Source of the DNA: Colwellia psychrerythraea
Lineage (GTDB): Bacteria > Pseudomonadota > Gammaproteobacteria > Enterobacterales > Alteromonadaceae
Assembly (NCBI RefSeq): GCF_000764225.1
Contig: NZ_JQED01000024.1
Span: 53,425-117,424, forward strand
Direction: 5' to 3'
DNA length: 64,000 nt
Shown here piece after piece: positions 11,007 to 19,735 of the stretch (positions are counted from its first letter, which is position 1; each line of letters starts with the position of its first letter). The notes under the pieces were generated by a model. The model saw nothing but the letters and a program-made list of their open reading frames with translations, made no database searches and had not been told where the DNA came from. The translations under genes were made by a program, and so were the position numbers.

Positions 11007-11082
11007 AACAACACTCTTTTCTTTTGATTTTCTAATGATAATTATATATGACTGAATTACGGAGATGATTAAAGTGAGCAGT

Positions 11083-11119
11083 AAAAAAAACGGCTGACAT
11101 ATGTCAGCCGTTGTTTTTA
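11083..11119 (-). terminator. Strong hairpin terminator between the DUF1329 and Ycf48 genes
   Basis: A perfect 20-bp palindrome (CGGCTGACAT / ATGTCAGCCG, stem at 11091-11110) is followed on the minus strand by eight Ts. It sits 18 bp past the DUF1329 stop codon and inside the four-gene cluster, so it splits expression: DUF1302-DUF1329 upstream, Ycf48-RND downstream by readthrough or from a separate promoter. Confidence 0.9.
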
Positions 11120-11127
11120 GTTAGTGA

Positions 11128-12501
11128 TTATCTACGACCTTCACGTCTTAATGCTGCAGGGGTAAAGTCCCGTTCATTAAGCTTTTTCGAGAAATCATAC
11201 ATTTTTGTTTCATTATCTAAGCCGATAGCTAAGTAACGACGTGATTGAATATCATGATACACATCTAATGTAGACCAAAGTGTCGGTACTTCATAATAGT
11301 TAATTGCATGAGCAATGCCTACGCGGTAAAGCTCATCACGGTTATCATAAATATCAGTTACCGCTACTTGCCAGCTATCTTCATCAATATAAAACACACG
11401 CTTTTTATACGTATGACGAGTATTTTCTTTCAGATTCGCTTCAACAACCCACACACGATGCTTTTCATAGCGAACTAGATCTGGATTAATATGTCCTGGC
11501 TGTAGAATATCAGCATACTTCACTTTATCACTATGCAGGCGATAGTCATTATAAGGGATCAATAACTCTTGTTTACCCTTTAATGTCCAGTTGTAACGGT
11601 TTGGTGCACCGTTATACATATCAAAATCATCTGTTGTTCTTAAACCATCAGCTGCTGTACCTGGTGCATCATAGGCAACATTAGGCGCACGACGAACGCG
11701 ACGTTGACCTGTATTATAAGTCCATGCTTGACGAGGAGTTTTTACTTGATCCATCGTTTCATGTACCAATAACGCTGTACCGGCTAGGCGTGCAGGCTCA
11801 GTAACTTTTTGTTTAAACTTAAATAAAATATTGGTTTTTTCTAATTCCTCTGCTGAAGCTCCCTTCACATTATAAGGTAATAATAATGTTTCATTTAAAC
11901 CAACATAGGTATAACTACCAGAAGCGGTAGGTGCTGCTTGACCACCAGAACGACTCACACTTTCACCACGATAGCGTAAAGTATGGTTCCAAATGGCTTC
12001 TAAACCCGTTGCCGGCACAGGGAAAGGAATACCAACCGCTGCTTGCTTAATGCCATTACCACCTTCAACTAACTCTGAACGAGTAGCATTATCCTTAACC
12101 GCTTTATACACATGGTCGGGATAGGAAGCACTACGACGAGTTTGGTAAACATTCATCTTATAAGTATCAGGATATGTTTCAAATAATTTGATTTGACCTG
12201 GTGTTAACAACGATTTGTACTCTGCAAGGTTACTCGCGGTGATTGTGTATTGAATCTTGTCTGTTGGATAAGGATCAACGTGATGATCGCCTACAGTGTA
12301 GCCTGCTGGAAGCTTAGTAATTCCACCTGTCCACTCAGGAATTGAACCATCTTCATTGGCAGCTCGTGTTGCACCTAATGGGGTTAATTCTGATGATAAT
12401 GTTGCCGCCTGCTCGGCCGGTATTTTTGCTAAAGCGCCGGCTGATAAGACCATTGAGATGGTCAATGATAAAAGTTTGACTCTATTCATGTTATTTCTCA
12501 T
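11128..12501 (-). CDS. DUF1329 periplasmic protein
   Basis: 457 residues, the normal size for DUF1329 proteins (~450). A signal peptide covers about residues 5-26 (ending ALAK). Family-like segments include ARAANEDGSIPEWTGGI near the N terminus, the RRVRRAPNVAYD region, and the C-terminal region around YYEVPTLWSTLDVYHD. The fold has been compared with the LolA/LolB lipoprotein carriers, which bind acyl chains; that comparison is from memory, not a search. It follows the DUF1302 gene by 15 bp and surely shares its transcript. The first ATG (12501) has AAGG 8 nt upstream; the ATG four codons later is an alternative. Confidence 0.85.
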   Translation of the reverse strand: MRNNMNRVKLLSLTISMVLSAGALAKIPAEQAATLSSELTPLGATRAANEDGSIPEWTGGITKLPAGYTVGDHHVDPYPTDKIQYTITASNLAEYKSLLTPGQIKLFETYPDTYKMNVYQTRRSASYPDHVYKAVKDNATRSELVEGGNGIKQAAVGIPFPVPATGLEAIWNHTLRYRGESVSRSGGQAAPTASGSYTYVGLNETLLLPYNVKGASAEELEKTNILFKFKQKVTEPARLAGTALLVHETMDQVKTPRQAWTYNTGQRRVRRAPNVAYDAPGTAADGLRTTDDFDMYNGAPNRYNWTLKGKQELLIPYNDYRLHSDKVKYADILQPGHINPDLVRYEKHRVWVVEANLKENTRHTYKKRVFYIDEDSWQVAVTDIYDNRDELYRVGIAHAINYYEVPTLWSTLDVYHDIQSRRYLAIGLDNETKMYDFSKKLNERDFTPAALRREGRR

Positions 12502-12516
12502 GATTTCTGCCTTAAA

Positions 12517-14625
12517 TTAGATTGAATATTTGACGCTGAAAGAAACATAATCATGATCTTCCATCTTGTTTGTAGTGCCAACACCACCGAAGAAGCTGTT
12601 ATAGTTAACATCTGCTGACCAACGACTTTGGTAATCAAAGGTTAATCCTAGCGACATTGACTTTCTGTCCTCAATGAACATAAATAATGGGTCAGGTGTA
12701 ATGCCTTTAACATCATGAGAAAATACTACGCGCGGTGCAATATTTACACCGGCAAAAACGTTGGTATATTCAAACTTAGCAATGGCACGGTAACCCCAAG
12801 CGAATTCCGTTGGGAATGGATTAGTCTCTACACCATCTTGTAAAAGTTTGTTTAAGCCATCTGCGCCATTACTAACACCGCCACTACGTGCAGTACCAGG
12901 ACCATTTAAACGTAGTTCACTCTGCTCAGGCATATCATTAATATTGATACCACCAACTTCAATGAGACCTACTAATTGACTAGCACCGAAAGTGGGGCCA
13001 AATAAATGTGTTAATGTCATCTGTGCTTGTACGGTATCAGATAATATATAGCCATTTGCCGTTTGACCTGGTTGATATGGCGTGCCATCAGCTTGAACCA
13101 TCTGAGATAAACCGTCTAAAGCAGCATAAGCAGGGTTACCCGTATTGGCAAGTTGTTGAGGTACAGCAGCAAATAAGAGTTCAACATCATCAATTTGCAG
13201 TGGCTCATCTTGACGGTAGCTGACTTCACCCGCAAAGGCCGTAGTACCCAATGTTGTGTTAAAGCTCATAGCGTACATTTTAATGTCTTCGACATAATCT
13301 AACTCAACACGAGAAAAACTATTTAAATCAGTATAGTTATCTTCGTTAATTTGATTTGCTGTTATGTAGCCTAGATCACCGCCTATTGATGCGGTACTGT
13401 AATCGGCAGTCACACCTGAAAATATCGGGCGACGACTATGGTAATTAACATGATATAAACTAATTTCAGTATCGTTTAATTCAGGTAAGAACCAAGATAA
13501 CCGTAAACCATATTGACCACCATCATCAGGTTCATTTTCAGCTTTAGAACCGGGAGCCCTCAAAGTAAGGTTGCCAGCATAAGCAGAGTACATCCCGCCA
13601 GCTTGAGCTTGAGCCTTAGCAATGGTTTCAGGGTCACCTGTTGCTAACGCAGCTCGAACCACATCACCAATTTCATTAAGACCAGCCATTAGGTAATCCA
13701 AATTCATATCAGGGTTGCCACCGAAACCAAGTTGAACATTATTGTACTGTCCACCGTCACCGGCAAAATCATTGGTAGAAAAATAACTTCCCGGTGGTGG
13801 TAAGACTGTCTTTTCCCAAGAGTATTGGTAAAACATCTCAATGTTAAAGTTATCTGTCACACCTAAAGATGCCCACAAGGCACCAAAAGGAATAAATGCT
13901 TCTTTTACTTCAGCGCCGGGCGCACGTAAACGAGCAATATCAACCGGGTTTATCTCACTAATACCGTGAGAAATTAACGTACTTTCACCCCAACTAATCA
14001 CCTGGTCACCAAGACGTACAGAGAAAGGCATTTCACCAATATCGAAGTCACCATAAACGTAGGCATCAAGAAGGCGAACATCTTTACACACTTGTTCTCG
14101 TGCTTCGCTATCTCGGCAAGGATCAAATACATTACCGGTTAATGCATTAGAAGATGCTCGATCGTCATCCATCATGGCATAATCATAAAAATACATACCA
14201 CGAACAAAGACACCTACATTTTGATAGTGGATGTCTAATTCGTGAACGCCTTTAATAATCTTCGAAAAACTTTCGCCTGCATTGTAATTTAGGTTGCCGT
14301 TATCGCCATTAGTAGAATATCCACCGGGCCCCTTCCAAACATCTTCTTTGATAGGATTCGGTGCAAATACTTTATAATTACTAAAATCTAAACCGCTATT
14401 CGCATTATTAGACTTGCCTATATTGTCATTCCAGTTTCTATCTTCTGTTCGCCAGCTTGAGCCGACACTGAAAGTAGAATCAAAACTGATCTCTACATCG
14501 CCGAGCTCCCATCTTGCTGCTTGAGCAGTATTAACCACTGAAGTTAATAACGACATTGAAAGTGCAGCAGCAATACCTACAGCTAAAGGTTTTTTGGCAA
14601 AGCCATGTTGAGGCTTGTTTTTCAT
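12517..14625 (-). CDS. DUF1302 outer-membrane beta-barrel protein
   Basis: 702 residues. A long signal peptide (about 1-36, ending TAQA) precedes RWELGDVEISFDSTFSVGSSWR, the usual opening of DUF1302 proteins. The rest is rich in alternating aromatic and polar strands, with SWGESTLISHGISEINPVD-type family motifs. It ends YVSFSVKYSI, consistent with a terminal membrane strand recognised by BAM. DUF1302 proteins are found with DUF1329 proteins and RND exporters in bacteria that handle hydrophobic substrates. An outer-membrane channel or receptor role is inferred. First gene of the cluster; its promoter must lie in 14626-15000. Confidence 0.85.
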   Translation of the reverse strand: MKNKPQHGFAKKPLAVGIAAALSMSLLTSVVNTAQAARWELGDVEISFDSTFSVGSSWRTEDRNWNDNIGKSNNANSGLDFSNYKVFAPNPIKEDVWKGPGGYSTNGDNGNLNYNAGESFSKIIKGVHELDIHYQNVGVFVRGMYFYDYAMMDDDRASSNALTGNVFDPCRDSEAREQVCKDVRLLDAYVYGDFDIGEMPFSVRLGDQVISWGESTLISHGISEINPVDIARLRAPGAEVKEAFIPFGALWASLGVTDNFNIEMFYQYSWEKTVLPPPGSYFSTNDFAGDGGQYNNVQLGFGGNPDMNLDYLMAGLNEIGDVVRAALATGDPETIAKAQAQAGGMYSAYAGNLTLRAPGSKAENEPDDGGQYGLRLSWFLPELNDTEISLYHVNYHSRRPIFSGVTADYSTASIGGDLGYITANQINEDNYTDLNSFSRVELDYVEDIKMYAMSFNTTLGTTAFAGEVSYRQDEPLQIDDVELLFAAVPQQLANTGNPAYAALDGLSQMVQADGTPYQPGQTANGYILSDTVQAQMTLTHLFGPTFGASQLVGLIEVGGININDMPEQSELRLNGPGTARSGGVSNGADGLNKLLQDGVETNPFPTEFAWGYRAIAKFEYTNVFAGVNIAPRVVFSHDVKGITPDPLFMFIEDRKSMSLGLTFDYQSRWSADVNYNSFFGGVGTTNKMEDHDYVSFSVKYSI

Positions 14626-15002
14626 CTATTCTCTCCCCTGTTCAGAACATGATGCTAAAAGATAAAATATCACCGAAAGTTCAGATACATTAGTGTAATC
14701 AAAAGTTAGTTCTTGTTTTATTATTTATCTAACACCAGCAATAATTACATCATTTCACTTAGGTAGCAAGCGTAAAGATACGAGTTAAAGCGCTATATTT
14801 TAATGACTTGCACTCAAGCAATTACGCGCTTGAATTCACCGTTTAAAACGATTGTTTGAAAATTATAAATAGTTAAACTAGGTTTGTTTTATAAGCTCAT
14901 AAAATAACGATTATTTGTTTATTGTCGAGTAGTAAATGCAGAAGAGTAATGGTCCGACCACTGTTTCAAGTGATTACTCTATTTAACCTTACTCAATCGA
15001 AA
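14626..15002. other. Intergenic region upstream of the DUF1302 cluster
   Basis: 377 bp of AT-rich sequence without a credible gene. It should contain the promoter of the DUF1302 operon, but no convincing -35/-10 pair or operator palindrome stood out. Confidence 0.5.
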
Positions 15003-15218
15003 TTAATTCATTTTAGATAAGGATAAAAATTTATTTTGGTGAGTTTGTAAACAAAAATCACCTTGAATGCCATTAACAGTAAGGTATTTTCTTAAGTGCA
15101 TAGCGGGAAATTGGACTTTAACACCTTTGGTGGTTGTGACCACAACATTCTGAATTGTACCTTGGTAATAAGGAAGGAATTCATTGGTGGTTATCTTGAT
15201 AGAAAAGTAATATTTCAT
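15003..15218 (-). CDS. DUF2835-family small protein
   Basis: About 71 residues from the ATG at 15218. It begins MKYYFSIKITTNEFLPYYQG and continues with a VVVTTTKGVKVQFPAMHLRKYL pattern, GIQGDF, and a final KFLSLSKM. This fits the DUF2835 layout (an xxYYQG motif, a basic-residue PAxHLRxFL motif, a G-x-x-G-x-F motif). An in-frame ATG nine codons upstream (15245, with AAGG 5 nt before it) would add MLPDHGYKE, but the shorter form aligns with the usual family start. Function is unknown. It lies between pepN and the DUF1302 operon as an isolated gene. Confidence 0.7.
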   Translation of the reverse strand: MKYYFSIKITTNEFLPYYQGTIQNVVVTTTKGVKVQFPAMHLRKYLTVNGIQGDFCLQTHQNKFLSLSKMN

Positions 15219-15355
15219 TTCTTTATATCCGTGATCAGGCAACATATATGCCTTAAATTCAGTGACTCACAAGTATATTTCAATTATTCACTTAAGCTAA
15301 CATCATTCATCTTGTCCATGAAGTTCAGCTTGCTTAAGTACCTTGAGTAGATGAC

Positions 15356-15390
15356 AGTAACGTGTTTATCCAGTAAACAAACACGTTACT
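15356..15390 (-). terminator. Hairpin downstream of pepN
   Basis: A 12-bp perfect stem (AGTAACGTGTTT / AAACACGTTACT) with an 11-nt loop, about 40 bp past the pepN stop. There is no clear T-run on the minus-strand 3' side, so it may act with Rho or as an RNA-stabilising hairpin. Confidence 0.5.
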
Positions 15391-15430
15391 TAAAAAGAAT
15401 AGACCTATTCCTGGACTCTAATGAGTTAAG

Positions 15431-18049
15431 TTAGTCTAGGAGTGCAGCATCAAGTTTCTCTTTTAAGTCATTAGACAGGTTAGTTAATCCCTGCAACTTA
15501 ATAAGTTCTGCTTTCATTAACTTTTGATGTACTGGAGCATAGCTTTTAAATTGAATAAGCGGTGTAATGAGTCTCGAAGCAACTTGAGGGTTAATCTCAT
15601 TTAATTTAGCGATTTGCTCCGCTAAAAATTGATAACCTCTTCCTGTCTTGCAATGAAAATATTTAGGGTTGTTCATCGCAAAAGCACCAATTAAAGATCG
15701 AGCTCTATTTGGGTTTTTCAAACTAAATTGAGGATGTTCTAACAGTTTTTCAAGTTGAGTGAAAACATCTTCACTAACGACACTTGCACTTAAGGCAAAC
15801 CATTTGTCCATAACCAGAGTTGTTTGTTGCCATTTATTCTCAAAATGCAATAACTGTTCTGACAAGTCATCTAGATTATGCTTTGAACTACAAGTTAAAG
15901 CCGCCAGGCTATCAGTCATATTCTCTTGTAAGATGTCATCATTATTCGTAGCTTGCTGATATTGTTGTGTAACCAAGTACTGATATTCTGGTAACTGGCT
16001 TAAATAGCTCAAACAAACATTTTTTAATGCCCTATTCGCGACAGCATTTTCTTTTGAACTTTCCTGCTGACAAGCTTTATAGCTTGCTAGTAACTGCTGT
16101 TGAGTTCCTCGTGCAATAAAAGCTGACAGCACAGCGATTGCATCTGTCAATGCTATAGGGTCTATATCAACAATTAAACTCGCGGCTTCATCAAAGCTAG
16201 GTAATGATAATTGCTCAGCAAGAAAGGCGCGATCACCGCCACTATGCAACATTTCATTAATTGCATTGGTTAACTCTTCAGGGATAGTGTAATTGATATC
16301 AAAAGTTAATTGATGAATGTATGACATTAATAGTTTTTGACCTGCATCCCAACGACAAAAACGATTATCTGCTTGCTTCATTATGGTAAATAGACTGGTA
16401 TTATCTTGCTCAAACATCAACTTAACAGGCGCGCTGAAATCAGCAAGCATCGCTAGAATTGGTTTAGAGCTGAAACCACTGAATTGCCAACTCTGTTCTG
16501 TTTGGGTTAATTCTAATAATTGATTTTGAGATGCCTCAACATTATCTTCAGAGATTAACTCTATTTTAATTGGGATATGTAACGCTTGTGGATTTTGCTG
16601 ATTTTTTGTTACAGGGGATTGCTGCATTAAAGTTAATGTATATACATTAGTTTTCGGATCAAATTTTTCTTGTGCTTTTATGACAGGAGTACCTGACTGG
16701 CTATACCACAATTTAAACTGCGACAAATCCTTACCACTCGCATCACTCATCGCATTGATAAAGTCATCACACGTCACCGCCATGCCATCGAAACGGGAAA
16801 AATACAAATCCATACCTTGTCTGAATTTATCTACACCAATTAATGTATGCAACATACGAATAACTTCAGAACCTTTTTCATAGACTGTTAAGGTATAAAA
16901 ATTATTCATTTCAAGTACTTTTTCAGGCCTTATCGGATGAGCCATAGGACCTGCGTCTTCCGCGAATTGCTGTGAACGTAATAAACGCACATTTTGAATA
17001 CGGGTTACTGCACTTGAATGCATTTGCGCACTAAATTGCTGATCACGGAACACCGTAAGGCCTTCCTTTAAGCTAAGTTGAAACCAGTCTCTACAAGTGA
17101 CTCGATTTCCTGTCCAATTATGAAAATACTCATGAGCGATGACCGCTTCAATGTTAAAATAATCACTATCTGTTGCACAATGACTGTCTGCTAATACATA
17201 TTTAGAATTAAAAACATTTAAACCTTTATTCTCCATTGCCCCCATATTAAAAAAGTCCACAGCAACAATCATGTAAATATCTAAGTCATACTCAAGACCA
17301 AAAGTCTCCTCATCCCACGTCATTGATTTTTTTAATGACGCCATAGCATGTTCGGCTTTGACTAAGTTGCCTTTATCAACAAATATTTCAAGAGAGACTT
17401 CTCGTCCAGATGCTGTCTTGAATTGATCTTCAAGAAGATCAAAGTCACCTGCCACAAGAGCAAAAAGATAACAAGGTTTTGGAAAAGGGTCGTGCCAAGT
17501 AACAAAGTGTTTGTTATCTGCTATTTCACCACTTTCTATTTTATTACCATTAGATAATAAATAAGGGTAAAGCGTTTTATCGGCAATAACCTTAGTGGTA
17601 AATGTTGCCATCACATCAGGTCGGTCTAAGTAATAACTAATTCGGCGAAACCCTTCTGCCTCACATTGTGTACAAAAAGCATCTCCTGACTTGAATAATC
17701 CTTCTAACGCGGTATTTTCTTGAGGATTAATTTCCGTCGTTATAATAAGAGTGAACTTATCCCTTTTAGGTAAGGTACTTGCGGGAATAATTAACAAGGT
17801 ATCCGTTAATTGGTATTGCTCTTTACTTAATGCTTGATTATCAAGTACCAAAGATACAAGCGTTAAATGTTCACCATTTAGTTGCAAAGCTTGCTGGCTC
17901 TCCCCTGCTCTCTCTATAGTCAACTCACTAATAACCTGACTACAGGTATCATCTAAATTAAGAGTTAAATCAACTGTGTTAATTGTATAATCAGCTGGGC
18001 GGTAGTCTGCTAAAAAACGTGGTGCAGTGTCTGATGAAATAGTTGACAT
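15431..18049 (-). CDS. pepN: Aminopeptidase N (M1 zinc metallopeptidase)
   Basis: 872 residues, equal to the E. coli enzyme (870). It removes N-terminal residues from peptides in the cytoplasm. The exopeptidase motif GAMENKGLNVF and the zinc site HEYFHNWTGN with the downstream glutamate in SLKEGLTVFRDQ are intact, at about residues 260-325. The helical C-terminal domain is full length. It follows nhaC by 29 bp on the same strand and may be co-transcribed with it. Confidence 0.96.
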   Translation of the reverse strand: MSTISSDTAPRFLADYRPADYTINTVDLTLNLDDTCSQVISELTIERAGESQQALQLNGEHLTLVSLVLDNQALSKEQYQLTDTLLIIPASTLPKRDKFTLIITTEINPQENTALEGLFKSGDAFCTQCEAEGFRRISYYLDRPDVMATFTTKVIADKTLYPYLLSNGNKIESGEIADNKHFVTWHDPFPKPCYLFALVAGDFDLLEDQFKTASGREVSLEIFVDKGNLVKAEHAMASLKKSMTWDEETFGLEYDLDIYMIVAVDFFNMGAMENKGLNVFNSKYVLADSHCATDSDYFNIEAVIAHEYFHNWTGNRVTCRDWFQLSLKEGLTVFRDQQFSAQMHSSAVTRIQNVRLLRSQQFAEDAGPMAHPIRPEKVLEMNNFYTLTVYEKGSEVIRMLHTLIGVDKFRQGMDLYFSRFDGMAVTCDDFINAMSDASGKDLSQFKLWYSQSGTPVIKAQEKFDPKTNVYTLTLMQQSPVTKNQQNPQALHIPIKIELISEDNVEASQNQLLELTQTEQSWQFSGFSSKPILAMLADFSAPVKLMFEQDNTSLFTIMKQADNRFCRWDAGQKLLMSYIHQLTFDINYTIPEELTNAINEMLHSGGDRAFLAEQLSLPSFDEAASLIVDIDPIALTDAIAVLSAFIARGTQQQLLASYKACQQESSKENAVANRALKNVCLSYLSQLPEYQYLVTQQYQQATNNDDILQENMTDSLAALTCSSKHNLDDLSEQLLHFENKWQQTTLVMDKWFALSASVVSEDVFTQLEKLLEHPQFSLKNPNRARSLIGAFAMNNPKYFHCKTGRGYQFLAEQIAKLNEINPQVASRLITPLIQFKSYAPVHQKLMKAELIKLQGLTNLSNDLKEKLDAALLD

Positions 18050-18078
18050 AATAGAGCCTTACTTTGGGAAATAAAAAA

Positions 18079-19560
18079 TTAAACCGTAGCTTCTTGAATT
18101 GTTACTTTAGTCTTCTTAGACGTCAGCTTTTTAATATTAAAACCAATAAAGCCATAAATAACAGCAAGAATTGGATTTATCCAGTTAAAGAAACAATAAA
18201 ACATATAATCAAGTGGATTCACTAATAGCACACCTGACATATAAACAGCACAAGTATTCCAAGGAATTAAAGGTGAAGTAATAGTAGCTGCATCTTCTAA
18301 CGTACGACTTAATACCAAAGGGTCTAGACCTCTTCGCTCATATTCTTCTTTATACATTCGACCTGGCATAACTATCGCCATATATTGGTCCGCAGTTAAA
18401 ATATTGGTACCAATACATGTAGCTACTGTGCTTGCGATCAAGCTTCCTGTTGTTTTAGCCGACGCTAAAATAGTTTCAACAAACTTTTTCAACATGCCTA
18501 AGTGCTCTAATACCGCACCAAAACTCAACGCACACATGATCAACCAAACCGTATTTAGCATACTCGACATGCCGCCACCGCTGAGTAATTTATTTAATTC
18601 ATTATTACCCGTTTCAATGCTAACGCCATCAAAAAATGTCGTCCATACCACCATAATATTTGCAGTTAATGAATCAGTCTCCCCATTGGCTAAACGTAAG
18701 ATGAGCTCTTGTTGAAAAAATACAGCCCATAAACCACCAATTAATGCACCAATAGCAACCGCGGGAAAAGCAGGTACTTTTTTAATTGCTAAGGCCAACA
18801 AGACAAACAAAGGTACCAGATTGAGTAAAGATAAATTAAATTGTTCGCTAAGTTGCTTACTTAATAGTTCAATTGACTGATCATTACTTCCCGTTGTTTC
18901 AGTAAAACCTAAAATGAGAAAAAGGACTAATGCTGTTGAAATCGAAGGCATAGTTGTCCAAAACATATAACGTATGTGACTAAACAGCTCGCTGCCTGCA
19001 ATAGCGGGAGCTAAGTTGGTTGTCTCTGATAAAGGAGATATTTTATCACCGAAATATGCCCCTGAGATCACAGCACCTGCAGTAATAGCAGGCGATAAAC
19101 CTAACCCTTGCGCTATACCTATTAAAGCAACACCAATCGTAGCGGCTGTTGTCCATGAACTGCCAATACTCATGGACACAATGGCACACATCACACAAGC
19201 TGCAGCATAAAACCATGAAGGGTCTAATACCATCAAGCCATAGTAAATCATGGTCGGGACAGTGCCTGATAGTAACCAGGTACCAATAAGTGAACCTACG
19301 GCTAATAAAATGAGCACAGCACCTAAAGATAGAGAAATACCATTGATTATAGCTTTTTCGATATCATGCCACTTATAGCCATTTTTAATCCCTATCGCTA
19401 TAGCGACCCCCATCGAAACTAATAATGCTATTTGATTCGGCCCATATGATGAGTTATCTCCAAAGTAATTGACTGCTAAGGTAAGTAAAGTTATCAGGGT
19501 AAAAACAGGAATCAAGGCATCTAACATAGTAGCCTTTTTGGTTTGATTTAACTCAGACAT
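18079..19560 (-). CDS. nhaC: Na+/H+ antiporter, NhaC family
   Basis: 493 residues with about 11-12 hydrophobic segments and NhaC-type motifs: GSSWTTAATIGVALIGIAQG, AGAVISGAYFGDKISPLSETTNLAPA, and the C-terminal ATCIGTNILTADQYMAIVMPGRMY. The family exchanges cytoplasmic Na+ for H+, which suits a marine bacterium. Exact substrate (Na+/H+, or malate/lactate exchange as in the MleN branch) cannot be settled from sequence. It lies just upstream of pepN. Confidence 0.85.
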   Translation of the reverse strand: MSELNQTKKATMLDALIPVFTLITLLTLAVNYFGDNSSYGPNQIALLVSMGVAIAIGIKNGYKWHDIEKAIINGISLSLGAVLILLAVGSLIGTWLLSGTVPTMIYYGLMVLDPSWFYAAACVMCAIVSMSIGSSWTTAATIGVALIGIAQGLGLSPAITAGAVISGAYFGDKISPLSETTNLAPAIAGSELFSHIRYMFWTTMPSISTALVLFLILGFTETTGSNDQSIELLSKQLSEQFNLSLLNLVPLFVLLALAIKKVPAFPAVAIGALIGGLWAVFFQQELILRLANGETDSLTANIMVVWTTFFDGVSIETGNNELNKLLSGGGMSSMLNTVWLIMCALSFGAVLEHLGMLKKFVETILASAKTTGSLIASTVATCIGTNILTADQYMAIVMPGRMYKEEYERRGLDPLVLSRTLEDAATITSPLIPWNTCAVYMSGVLLVNPLDYMFYCFFNWINPILAVIYGFIGFNIKKLTSKKTKVTIQEATV

Positions 19561-19696
19561 GAAATGTAAACCTTTTTTTATTGTAGTTATTTAACGGTAG
19601 GCTATTTTATTGCGTTTAACCCAATTCCCAATCAAACTGCAGGCTTCAAGGAAATTGAATACTTTCAATACAAATGGTTGAATAAATTAACAAACA

Positions 19697-19719
19697 AAGC
19701 CGCCTCGATGGGCGGCTTT
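19697..19719 (-). terminator. Terminator of prc
   Basis: AAAGCCGCC / GGCGGCTTT-type 9-bp GC-rich stem with a short loop, about 17 bp past the prc stop. The minus-strand tail is TTTGTTTG. Confidence 0.85.
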
Positions 19720-19735
19720 AGCTTGCATTTATGCA

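Noticed and set aside
18404..18715. A 103-residue plus-strand frame within nhaC
   Set aside because: It is antisense to conserved NhaC coding sequence, with no ribosome-binding site or family resemblance.
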